From Paenibacillus borealis (GTDB taxonomy: Bacteria > Bacillota > Bacilli > Paenibacillales > Paenibacillaceae): DNA of 64,000 nt. The stretch lies in assembly GCF_000758665.1 (NCBI RefSeq), contig NZ_CP009285.1, positions 5,580,001 through 5,644,000 on the forward strand. Reading direction: 5' to 3'. The notes beneath the pieces are model-generated. The model saw nothing but the letters and a program-made list of their open reading frames with translations, made no database searches and was not told where the DNA came from. The position numbers and the translations under genes were made by a program. Shown one piece after another: positions 17,736 through 25,253 of the stretch. Position 1 is the stretch's first letter, and each line of letters opens with the position of its first letter.

Positions 17736-18032
17736 TCAGTTCTTTGGGTTGCTGAAGATGTGCACTGCTTTTTTTAGGATGGCCATTTCCTCCGTCAGGT
17801 CTGCCACCTGTTGGTCGCGTTCCTTCAGTTGACGTTCCAACTCTCTGACTTTGTCTGGGGTGGCTATGGGCTCACTCTGAAACGACCGGTACTTCCCCAG
17901 CCATTGGTGCAGGGTTTTGGCGGGGATGTCCAGTTCCAGGGCGAGTTCTGCCACCGTCTTGGTTTGCTCCTGGATATACTTTACGGTCTGTTTTTTATAT
18001 TCTTCATTGTAGCTTCTCCGTGTTCCACTCAT
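17736..18032 (-). CDS. IS3-family transposase OrfA
   Basis: 98 residues: an HTH (YNEEYKKQTVKYIQEQTKTVAELALELDIPAKTLHQWLGKY) and a leucine-zipper-like coiled coil (VRELERQLKERDQQVADLTEEMAILKK). A seven-A slippery run (minus strand, 17775-17769) near its end is placed for -1 frameshifting into OrfB. Confidence 0.93.
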   Translation of the reverse strand: MSGTRRSYNEEYKKQTVKYIQEQTKTVAELALELDIPAKTLHQWLGKYRSFQSEPIATPDKVRELERQLKERDQQVADLTEEMAILKKAVHIFSNPKN

Positions 18033-18084
18033 GTGGGCACCTCCTCGTTAATCTCATTATCCCTATTCTCTTAACGGGTGTCCA

Positions 18085-18750
18085 CGATTAATACTAACAG
18101 CATAATGCTCCTTAATTGGTCATTTGGTAGGCATCGGACGAAATCAAGGGCATTAATGCTCCTAATTTGCTCATTTGGTCCGAATCGGGTGAAATCAAGA
18201 GCGCTAATGCTCCTCATTTGCTCATTTGAGTAGGAATCAGCCGGAATCAAGGGCACTAACGCTCCTCATTTGCTCATTTGGTCCGCATCCGATGAAATCA
18301 AGAGCACTAATGCTCCTCATTTGCTCATTTGGTCCGCATCCGATGAAATCAAGAGCACTAATGCTCCTCATTTGCTCATTTGGTCCGCATCCGATGAAAT
18401 CAAGAGCACTAATGCTCCTCATTTGCTCATTTGAGTAGGAATCAGCCGGAATCAAGGGCACTAACGCTCCTCATTTGCTCATTTGGTCCGCATCCGATGA
18501 AATCAAGAGCACTAATGCTCCTCATTTGCTCATTTGGTCCGCATCCGATGAAATCAAGAGCACTAATGCTCCTCATTCGCTCATTTGGTCCGCATTCGAT
18601 GAAATCAAGAGCACTAATGCTCCTCATTCGCTCATTTGGTCCGCATCCGATGAAATCAAGAGCACTAATGCTCCTCATTCGCTCATTTGGTCCGCATCCG
18701 ATGAAATCAAGAGCACTAATGCTCCTCATTCGCTCATTTGGTCCGCATCC
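18085..18750. repeat. Family A 51-bp tandem repeat array
   Basis: Thirteen units with AAATCAAG-like starts at 18090, 18141, 18192, 18244, 18295, 18346, 18397, 18449, 18500, 18551, 18602, 18653 and 18704. The step is 51 bp, except 52 bp at the two variant units (GAGTAGGAATCAGCC). Each unit holds a hairpin GAGCA-CTAA-TGCTC inside a longer arm ATCAAGAGCA / TGCTCCTCAT. Because 51 is a multiple of three, both strands stay open in some frames as 17-residue peptide repeats; this is a by-product, not evidence of a gene. Confidence 0.95.
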
Positions 18751-18925
18751 GGCGGGATTAGAGGGATTTATCCCTTTGATTCTCCCGTTCCGCTTACTTT
18801 CGGCGGGATCAGAGGGATTTTTCCCTTTGATTTTTCCGTTCCGCTCACTTTCTGCGGGATCAGAGGGATTTTTCCCTTTGATTTTTCCGTTCCGCTCACT
18901 TTCTGCGGGATCAGAGGGATTACAG
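18751..18925. repeat. Family A' 51-bp repeats, joined to the family A array
   Basis: Four further units from 18751, 18802, 18853 and 18904 keep the 51-bp step but change sequence: GGCGGGATCAGAGGGATTTT and on. The hairpin is in the same place with new bases: ATCAGAGGGA-TTTT-TCCCTTTGAT. Confidence 0.9.
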
Positions 18926-18972
18926 ATCTTATCCACAACAGTCAAATACCATAATCATCCAAATAACTAAAA

Positions 18973-19014
18973 CAAAAAACGGGCAAATCTCTGAATAAGA
19001 GGTTTGCCCGTTTT
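18973..19014 (-). terminator. Terminator of the RNase H-ung operon
   Basis: Minus strand AAAACGGGCAAACCTCTT / AGAGATTTGCCCGTTTT with T-rich tail, just after the last gene of the operon and next to the repeat array. The plus strand also ends in TTTT, so it may work both ways. Confidence 0.85.
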
Positions 19015-19046
19015 GTTGTACTTCCCAAGCCTTCCGTTCCACAATC

Positions 19047-19451
19047 TCAGCCCCGCAAAGAGCGGACCACAAAAATGTGATTGCCCTTCAGCAAATTCTG
19101 CCCGTCACGGAGCGTAACTGAACCCTTGGTATGCGCCACAATGGTCGTATTGAAGGCAACCAGCTGATCGCCTTTCCAGATGGTGACCGCCGACTTGAAG
19201 TATACCGCATTGTCAAACTGCTGGCGTTCTCTCATCACGTATCCCACAGAATGGAGAACCGGGGGCAATGCCCTCTCCTTGGGAGCCAGTGCCTTGATGA
19301 ACACAATGTCACGAAAAGGGACGGCGATTTCCTGATGTCCGATTACGGCTACCGAAGCTGCAGGGTCCCATCTGCGCAGGACGCCTTTCATGATCGTATA
19401 TGGCTCTTCACCGCAGTACATAATGACTGGTCTGCCTACCCAATGCTTCAT
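19047..19451 (-). CDS. Conserved-looking protein of unknown function
   Basis: 134 residues, not recognised. It is beta-rich with no membrane segment or signal peptide: MKHWVGRPVIMYCGEEPYTIMKGVLRRWDPAASVAVIGHQEIAVPFRDIVFIKAL suggests a small barrel, and the C-terminal half has a second beta-rich repeat. It starts 31 bp after the ung stop and is followed by a terminator, so it is the last gene of an RNase H-ung operon. Start at 19451 chosen as the first ATG after ung. Confidence 0.65.
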   Translation of the reverse strand: MKHWVGRPVIMYCGEEPYTIMKGVLRRWDPAASVAVIGHQEIAVPFRDIVFIKALAPKERALPPVLHSVGYVMRERQQFDNAVYFKSAVTIWKGDQLVAFNTTIVAHTKGSVTLRDGQNLLKGNHIFVVRSLRG

Positions 19452-19482
19452 GGCTCCACCCCCTTCGCTGTGTCCGTGCTAC

Positions 19483-20151
19483 TTATACATTCGGTATGGA
19501 CCAATCGATTCCTGTAAGCCCGTGCGACTCCAGATAGGAGTTAGCCTGAGAGAACGGATGGCTGCCGAGAAATCCGCGGTGAGCCGAGAATGGACTCGGA
19601 TGCGGAGACTGAATAACCTTGTGCCTGCTGCGGTCAATCGAAGCCCCTTTGAGCTGGGCATGACTGCCCCACAGAATGAACACCATTGGTTCTGTCCGTT
19701 CGTTAAGCTTCTCCATGATGGCATCGGTAAACGTCTCCCAGCCCAGGCCTTTATGCGAGTTCGGCTGGCCTTCACGTACTGTCAGCACGGCATTAAGCAT
19801 CAGAACCCCTTCTTCTGCCCAGTGGAGCAGAGACCCATGGTTCGGAACAGGTACCCCCAGATCATTATGCAGCTCAGTATAAATATTGCGCAGTGAGGGA
19901 GGAATCCGTACTCCCGGCTCGACCGAGAAACTCAGTCCATGAGCCTGTCCCGCTCCATGATACGGGTCCTGACCCAGAATGACCACCCGTGTCTTGCTGT
20001 AAGGCGTCAGCTTCAGCGCCGAGAACAGCTTGTCCTTTGGCGGATAGACTGTATATTGCTTATATTCACGTGCCAGCGCATAACGCAGTTCTTCGAAATA
20101 GGGCTTATGCGTTTCTTCCTTCAGTACCTCATCCCAATCATTGCCGAACAT
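19483..20151 (-). CDS. ung: Uracil-DNA glycosylase
   Basis: 222 residues, family 1 UDG that removes uracil from DNA in base-excision repair. Water-activating Asp62 in GQDPYHG, the uracil-stacking Phe in GLSFSV, Asn in LLLN-like LNAVLTV, and the minor-groove loop HPSPFSAHRGF are all present. The second gene of a minus-strand operon after the RNase H gene, with 70 bp between them. Confidence 0.96.
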   Translation of the reverse strand: MFGNDWDEVLKEETHKPYFEELRYALAREYKQYTVYPPKDKLFSALKLTPYSKTRVVILGQDPYHGAGQAHGLSFSVEPGVRIPPSLRNIYTELHNDLGVPVPNHGSLLHWAEEGVLMLNAVLTVREGQPNSHKGLGWETFTDAIMEKLNERTEPMVFILWGSHAQLKGASIDRSRHKVIQSPHPSPFSAHRGFLGSHPFSQANSYLESHGLTGIDWSIPNV

Positions 20152-20221
20152 CCCGTTCTCCTCCTGCTTGCTTCCCTGTAGTATTCATTCATTACCTGTT
20201 ATTAACCAAAACAGACCGAAG

Positions 20222-20887
20222 TTATTTGCGCCCGTAATCCGCTTTGATCTCGCCCCATTGTTTCGTTTGCCATTTCAGCACCTTGTTCTCATATGTATGG
20301 CTGCGCAGCCAGCTCTCCGCCCGGTCAATCAGCGTCCAGATTTCCTCTGTGGAAGCATCCCGGGGCAGGGTTGTAGCTACCTTCTTCTGCTTCACCCATT
20401 TCATCGCATTAACAGAATCGGTATAGACCGTCCGGCTGCTGCCTTCCTTCTTGAGCAGAGCCAGGGCATGGACAATCGCCAGAAACTCTCCAAGGTTATT
20501 CGTTCCCTTGCTGATCGGACCGCAGGAGAAAATGATATCCCCGGTCTGCGTGTCTACCCCTTTGTATTCAACCGGTCCGGGATTGCCGCGGGTGCCGACA
20601 TCTACAGAGATGCTGTCATAATCAATCTCCTCCGACGTTTCTACCGAGGCGCTGCGGCTCCAGCTGTTAGCAGACTTGCTCTTGGCACCTGCGCCGGATG
20701 AGGACGCACCTGTGCCCCAGTTACCTTTCCAGCCTGCTTTGTAGGCCGTATCAGCCGCCGCTCTGCTCTCATAGGACTTATATTTCGCTCCGGTATAATG
20801 ATCAGTCTGCGCCTGGCATTCTGCCCACGTACTGTACACTCCCGGCTGCTTGCCTTCCCACACTACATAGTATTTCTGCTTAGCCAT
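20222..20887 (-). CDS. Viroplasmin-domain ribonuclease H
   Basis: 221 residues with an N-terminal viroplasmin/RNase H1 hybrid-binding domain (KYYVVWEGKQPGVYSTWAECQAQTDHYTGAKYKSY) and a C-terminal RNase H fold. In that fold DVGTRGNPGPVEY, NNLGEFLAIVHAL, YTDSVNAMKWV and WGEIKADYGRK carry the acidic residues. The first acid is Asp in SVDVGTRG. A Ser/Ala-rich linker joins the two. It would degrade RNA in RNA-DNA hybrids. ATG at 20887 has AGGAAGGAG upstream. Confidence 0.85.
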   Translation of the reverse strand: MAKQKYYVVWEGKQPGVYSTWAECQAQTDHYTGAKYKSYESRAAADTAYKAGWKGNWGTGASSSGAGAKSKSANSWSRSASVETSEEIDYDSISVDVGTRGNPGPVEYKGVDTQTGDIIFSCGPISKGTNNLGEFLAIVHALALLKKEGSSRTVYTDSVNAMKWVKQKKVATTLPRDASTEEIWTLIDRAESWLRSHTYENKVLKWQTKQWGEIKADYGRK

Positions 20888-21043
20888 GACTATAGCTCCT
20901 TCCTGCACGCTTATGAATCGTCAAAATATTATTGTAATCCAAACCGCAATGATATTGAAGTGCAAATAAGTTACGCGCCCGCTGCCGGCCGAAATTTAAA
21001 TTGGATAATTCCCAGCAGGCGCGTTCATACTATTACGGCAGCA

Positions 21044-21619
21044 TTAATCCAGTACTGCAAGCGTAGTGTCGACGATAGTCTGCAGCTTGCCGGTATCCCT
21101 GGTGGCTTTGACCATTACCCGCAGCCCGACAATGGCATTATGCAGATACGCGGCAAGCGCGGAGGCCTGATGCCTGCTGGAAATCTCACCGTTGGCCTGC
21201 CCGTGCAGGATGAGCTGTTCAATAAGATGTTCTGTATTCAGAAAAGCATCGTTCGCTTTGGCGGCAGCTTCCGGGTCATGATTGGACAGCTCCACTGCGG
21301 TATTCACCAGCAGACAGCCTTTGGGTTCGTCTTCACTCCTGTGGATCGTCGCTTCGAACAGCAGGCTGATCGCAGCTTTCGCCGAGGTAATGCCTTCGAT
21401 CCGTGCCTCCATCCGGGATGCGTTGATTGCTGCAAACCGCTCCAGCGCTTTTATATATAAAGTATGCTTGTCTCCAAACGTGTCATACATGCTTCTCTTG
21501 TGAATGCCCATGCCGGTTACAAGATCCTGCATCGAGGTTTTCTCATAACCCTGCTGCCAGAAGATATTCATCGCCTTCAAGAGTACATCATCAATATCGA
21601 ATTCTTTGCTTCTCGCCAT
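21044..21619 (-). CDS. TetR family transcriptional regulator
   Basis: 191 residues. N-terminal HTH: FDIDDVLLKAMNIFWQQGYEKTSMQDLVTGMGIHKRSMYDTFGDKHTLY, then a helical ligand domain with a TetR_C_33-like layout. Three ATG codons lie in a row (21625, 21622, 21619); the last has the best distance (7 bases) from GGAG. An inverted repeat upstream (21644-21670) is probably its own operator. Its other targets are unknown. Confidence 0.88.
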   Translation of the reverse strand: MARSKEFDIDDVLLKAMNIFWQQGYEKTSMQDLVTGMGIHKRSMYDTFGDKHTLYIKALERFAAINASRMEARIEGITSAKAAISLLFEATIHRSEDEPKGCLLVNTAVELSNHDPEAAAKANDAFLNTEHLIEQLILHGQANGEISSRHQASALAAYLHNAIVGLRVMVKATRDTGKLQTIVDTTLAVLD

Positions 21620-21643
21620 CATCATGCTCCTTTCTGGGTCCAT

Positions 21644-21670
21644 TTTACCATTTATAGAACGATCGGTAAA
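21644..21670. promoter_or_regulatory. TetR-type operator
   Basis: Inverted repeat TTTACC-N15-GGTAAA just upstream of the TetR gene, placed for autoregulation; it also precedes the plus-strand lipoprotein gene. Confidence 0.6.
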
Positions 21671-21782
21671 TATTAACCTGCTATTGTGAATAAAATCACA
21701 TTAATTCCGCACTAATCATTCTATATTAATTTTAAAGGAAAAACCAATCCACAGCAACACACACCCCAAGGAGGTTATTTAC

Positions 21783-22349
21783 ATGAGAAAGATCGCAGCA
21801 ATAGCTGCCGTATTCACGCTGACCCTGCTCGTCGGATGCGGCAACTCGGCCAACAACAATGCGGCAAATACAAACACGTCCGCAAATAACGGCAACACGG
21901 CCACGGCCACGGCCACAGAAGCACCGGATGCCATAACATCAGTTTCCGTTGTTGATAATAATGAAGCCTTCAAGAAGGCAATCAGCAAAGACGGCCACTG
22001 GATCGCCGCTGTCCTGAACGACCTGACCTTCACGGAAGAGCTGGTAGTGGACGGACAGTTCATCAATAAGGAAGAGCCTGCCCGCAAGATCGCGCTCTAT
22101 ACCCAGGATGCAGATCACAACATCACCAATTCGTTCACACTTACCGCTCCAAAAATGACAATCCGCAGTGAAAATGCCCGGATTCAGGGCGGCACCTTTG
22201 TCGGCGATGTCTATGTTGAGGCTGACGGCTTCGCCGTTGTGAATGCCACCATCGAAGGCAATGTCTATTTCTCGGATGCCAAATATCAGGCTACCTACAC
22301 GGCAGCTGACCAAGGTAAAGTAACCGGTGTCACTGAAGTCAAGAAATAA
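21783..22349 (+). CDS. Lipoprotein with possible polymer-forming beta domain
   Basis: 188 residues. Lipoprotein signal MRKIAAIAAVFTLTLLVGC with lipobox LVGC, then an Asn/Thr/Ala low-complexity linker (residues 21-48) and a beta-rich domain. The run ITNSFTLTAPKMTIRSENARIQGGTFVGDVYVEADGFAVVNATIEGNVYFSDAKYQ looks like a beta-helix of the bactofilin or DUF3060 kind. Exported and membrane-anchored. Function unknown. A second lipoprotein follows 88 bp later, so the two may be co-transcribed. Confidence 0.75.
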   Translation: MRKIAAIAAVFTLTLLVGCGNSANNNAANTNTSANNGNTATATATEAPDAITSVSVVDNNEAFKKAISKDGHWIAAVLNDLTFTEELVVDGQFINKEEPARKIALYTQDADHNITNSFTLTAPKMTIRSENARIQGGTFVGDVYVEADGFAVVNATIEGNVYFSDAKYQATYTAADQGKVTGVTEVKK

Positions 22350-22437
22350 GCTATTCTGTACAGGAGGTGTTCCCTTCAGGGCAATCTTGCCGGGGACACC
22401 TTTTTGGAGTTTTACCAGGAAAAGAGGTGCAGAACCC

Positions 22438-23796
22438 ATGTTATCCGTCCGCAAGTCCGTCATACTCCCCCTCCTGCTGCTCCTTATCTCAGCCTGCAGC
22501 GGGCAAGAAGAGAAACAACAAGTGCAATATCGTATACAGTCCGGCCATGATCTTAGTATTCTAACGACTACCGACACACACTATTTATCACAAAGCCTCA
22601 GGGATCTCGGACCTGCCTTCAACCAGTTTCTGGCTGCCGGGGATGGTAAACAGCTGGGATACAGCAACGAAATGATGAAAGCCCTCGGATATGACATCGG
22701 AATCCGTAAGCCGGATGCCGTCATCATTAGCGGAGATCTCAGCAACAATGGTGAAGAAGCCAGCCATAAGGACCTGGCCAAACATCTGAAGACCATCGAA
22801 CAGGAGACCGGAACCCGGGTATATGTTATACCCGGCAATCACGATATCCAGAATCCCTGGGCCCGTAAATTTAAGGGTAAGCGCCAATATTCTGCAGATT
22901 CCGTTACCGCCAAACAGTTCCGCAAGATCTATGGCAGCTTCGGTTATGATGAAGCGCTGCTGGAGGATAAGGACTCGCTGAGCTATCTGGCTGCCCCGTC
23001 AGATGATCTGTGGCTGCTCATGCTCGATACTGCACAATACAAAAATAATAAAGATCTGGGAAATCCTCAATTGGAGGGCAGGGTGAGCGCTTCAACACTG
23101 AAATGGATTGATGCGTGTGGTGAAATGGCTGCGGCACAAGGCGCGCAGATCGTAGCGGTCATGCATCACAGCCTGCTGGATCACAGTGACTTCATCCAGG
23201 AAGGCTTCACTGTGGATGATAACGGACAGGTTATTGACGCCCTGCTGCGCAATAATATCCATACCACTCTCAGCGGACACATTCATATTCAGGATATAAG
23301 TGAATATCAGAAGGACGGCAACAGCATATATGACATCGCAGACAGTGCATTATCTGTGTTCCCTCATCAATACGGTATCTTAAACTATTCCTCCGCCAAC
23401 CAAACCCTGGACTACAGTACAGCTAAACTAGGGATGGAGCTGTGGGCTGCGTCATCGGGCAGTACAGACCAGAATCTGCTGCATTTCAACACTTATAGCG
23501 AAGCAAATTTCCGTAAACGCTCGGCGACCCGCAGTTATTCCCGTTTGATATCGGACACTGCGTACGCTAATTACACGGAGGAAGAGCTGAGCAAGATGGC
23601 GGATGTAGTCGGCCGGCTGAATGAGAATTATTTTGCAGGAACCGCAAGTACTGACAATGCAGCTGTAATCGCCACGGAAGGCTATCGCCTCTGGCAGTCG
23701 GCACCCGCCAGCGGGACAAGAAGTTACGTCCTGGGAATGGCTGCCCGGGAAACGAAGAACAATCATGAGCTGCATGTGCAGCTTCCGGTCCATTGA
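22438..23796 (+). CDS. Calcineurin-like metallophosphoesterase lipoprotein
   Basis: 452 residues. Lipoprotein signal MLSVRKSVILPLLLLLISAC at the chosen ATG, which has AGAGGTG upstream; the frame also runs further 5'. Metallophosphoesterase motifs in order: TTTDTHYLS, ISGDLSNNG, PGNHDIQNP, MHHSLLDH and SGHIHIQD, giving a complete two-metal site. A C-terminal extension follows. Extracytoplasmic phosphodiesterase or phosphatase; substrate unknown. Confidence 0.9.
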   Translation: MLSVRKSVILPLLLLLISACSGQEEKQQVQYRIQSGHDLSILTTTDTHYLSQSLRDLGPAFNQFLAAGDGKQLGYSNEMMKALGYDIGIRKPDAVIISGDLSNNGEEASHKDLAKHLKTIEQETGTRVYVIPGNHDIQNPWARKFKGKRQYSADSVTAKQFRKIYGSFGYDEALLEDKDSLSYLAAPSDDLWLLMLDTAQYKNNKDLGNPQLEGRVSASTLKWIDACGEMAAAQGAQIVAVMHHSLLDHSDFIQEGFTVDDNGQVIDALLRNNIHTTLSGHIHIQDISEYQKDGNSIYDIADSALSVFPHQYGILNYSSANQTLDYSTAKLGMELWAASSGSTDQNLLHFNTYSEANFRKRSATRSYSRLISDTAYANYTEEELSKMADVVGRLNENYFAGTASTDNAAVIATEGYRLWQSAPASGTRSYVLGMAARETKNNHELHVQLPVH

Positions 23797-23824
23797 TGTT
23801 TGCAGAGATGTTTGAAGAGCGGGT

Positions 23825-23869
23825 AATAGGTTTAAGTTAGGCTGGCAGGCCGTTTAACTTACACCTATT
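23825..23869. promoter_or_regulatory. 15-bp inverted repeat upstream of Mn catalase
   Basis: AATAGGTTTAAGTTA (23825-23839) and TAACTTACACCTATT (23855-23869) pair at 14 of 15 positions, with an inner GGC/GCC pair. There is no T run, and the repeat ends 20 bp before the catalase ATG, so an operator or leader hairpin is more likely than a terminator. Confidence 0.6.
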
Positions 23870-23889
23870 GCTGAGGAGATGATCGTTCA

Positions 23890-24792
23890 ATGTTCAAGCG
23901 TATGGATGAAATTATGATTGAAATTCCGGACGTCGAGAAACCAGATCCGAATGCTGCTGCCGCTGTACAGGAACTGCTTGGCGGTAAATTTGGTGAGATG
24001 TCAACACTGAACAACTATCTGTATCAATCGTTTAATTTCCGTTCCAAAGAAAAGCTGAAGCCCTTCTACGATCTGGTGATGAGCATCACTGCAGAAGAGT
24101 TAGGCCATGTCGAACTCGTCTCTCATGCTGTAAACAAATGTCTGAGAGGTTCGACACAATATAAGAAGCCGGACTCCACTCCGCTGGATGCGGTAAAAGA
24201 TGCCCGGCTGTCCTACCACTTCCTGGCCGGAGCCCAGGGTGCGATGCCGTTCGATTCAATGGGCAACCCATGGACCGGAGCCAATGTGTTCAACAGCGGC
24301 AACCTGGTAGAAGATTTGCTGCATAACTTCTTCCTCGAGTGCGGCGCAAGAACACACAAGATGAAGGTCTATGAAATGACCGACCATCCGGCTGCACGTG
24401 CTGTTGTCGGCTTCCTCCTTGTCCGTGGGGGCGTTCATGTGGTCGCCTATGCCAAGGCACTGGAGATTGCCACAGGCGTCAACGTAACCAAGCTAGTGCC
24501 GATACCTTCCCTGGACAATAAATCATTCAATGAAGCCAGAAAGTATGAAGAAAAAGGTGTTCATACGAAGCTCTATACCTGGAGCGATAAGGATTTCAGC
24601 TCCATAGACCAGATCTGGAAGGGCACCCATCCAGAAGACGGGCTTCCGCTAGAAGTTATTCAGGGCGTGCCTAAAGGCGTTCCGATTCCTGAAGCCCCTG
24701 AATCCAAGGAGGAATTCGCACCGGGGATCTCTGCCGAGGAATTCAAAGAGATTGCCAAACGGCTCAAGATGGCCGGTAATATCAAGGATTAG
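23890..24792 (+). CDS. Manganese (non-heme) catalase
   Basis: 300 residues of the dimanganese catalase family, which breaks down hydrogen peroxide with a ferritin-like four-helix bundle. Metal-ligand helices are visible: ELLGGKFGEMSTLNNYLYQSFNF, ITAEELGHVELVSHAVN, DLLHNFFLECGARTHKMKVYEM and GGVHVVAYAKALE. The length fits the family. GAGGAG precedes the ATG. A long inverted repeat immediately upstream suggests regulation. Confidence 0.93.
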   Translation: MFKRMDEIMIEIPDVEKPDPNAAAAVQELLGGKFGEMSTLNNYLYQSFNFRSKEKLKPFYDLVMSITAEELGHVELVSHAVNKCLRGSTQYKKPDSTPLDAVKDARLSYHFLAGAQGAMPFDSMGNPWTGANVFNSGNLVEDLLHNFFLECGARTHKMKVYEMTDHPAARAVVGFLLVRGGVHVVAYAKALEIATGVNVTKLVPIPSLDNKSFNEARKYEEKGVHTKLYTWSDKDFSSIDQIWKGTHPEDGLPLEVIQGVPKGVPIPEAPESKEEFAPGISAEEFKEIAKRLKMAGNIKD

Positions 24793-24846
24793 CGGCTAGG
24801 GTCAGCGCATAAATAATGCGGCGGACACAGCTGGCTGAATAAAGAA

Positions 24847-24895
24847 GCGGATGTTCCGGCAGCCCTGAGAGGAGGCTGCGGAACATCCGCTTTGT
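24847..24895. terminator. Strong hairpin between Mn catalase and Dabb gene
   Basis: GCGGATGTTCCG(G)CAGCC pairs with GGCTGCGGAACATCCGC, one base bulged. T-rich on both sides, so it may end both convergent transcripts. A degenerate second copy of its right arm (GGAGGTTGCGGATCATCCGC) lies at 24912. Confidence 0.75.
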
Positions 24896-24971
24896 TGTGC
24901 GGGTTGGTGCAGGAGGTTGCGGATCATCCGCATATACCTCAAGATTCGCAGAATCCCTGACATTTACCGAA

Positions 24972-25253
24972 TCAGGATTCGTAACAAAAAGAAGCTGCCG
25001 ACTGCAGAACACCTGCAATATACTCCGAAACCCCGACATGTACAGGATGAACCAAATACGCCTCCATGTCCGCCATGCTCTCGTATTGCACGATCAGCAT
25101 CAGATCATAGGAGCCGCTGCGGACATCAACCTCCACTTTCAATTCATGGATATGCCCGATTTGACCACGCATGCCCAGCAGCACTTCACGGGCTTCAGCA
25201 ACACGCTCCGGGCTGCCGTCCTTCAGCTTGATTAACAGATTGTTCGTAATCAT
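24972..25253 (-). CDS. Stress-responsive Dabb-domain protein
   Basis: 93 residues, a dimeric alpha-beta barrel fold (Dabb) starting MITNNLLIKLKDGSPERVAEAREVLLGMRGQIGHIHELKVEVDV, with the conserved SGSYDLMLIVQYESMADMEAYLVHPVHV core. Role unclear; members are linked to stress or small-molecule turnover. Its ATG overlaps the stop of the upstream alkylation-repair gene by four bases, so the two form an operon. Confidence 0.87.
   Translation of the reverse strand: MITNNLLIKLKDGSPERVAEAREVLLGMRGQIGHIHELKVEVDVRSGSYDLMLIVQYESMADMEAYLVHPVHVGVSEYIAGVLQSAASFCYES

Larger units (their letters stand above)
16837..18084 (-). mobile_element. IS3-family insertion sequence, apparently intact
   Basis: About 1.25 kb with two overlapping-frame transposase genes on the minus strand and imperfect terminal inverted repeats: TGGACCTCTGTCAAGAAAG from 16837 and, inverted from 18084, TGGACACCCGTTAAGAGAA. 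Both coding parts look undamaged. It sits inside the 51-bp repeat array. No clear target duplication is seen with these ends, so the true right end may lie up to about 15 bp further out. Confidence 0.85.

Noticed and set aside
18085..18925. CRISPR-like array
   Set aside because: Units are contiguous 51-bp repeats with no unique spacers and there are no cas genes.
18226..18970. Long open frames on both strands through the 51-bp array, coding 17-residue peptide repeats
   Set aside because: Both strands are open only because the unit is a multiple of three without stops; no ribosome site, and units vary by whole-unit indels and a 1-bp longer variant that shifts frame.
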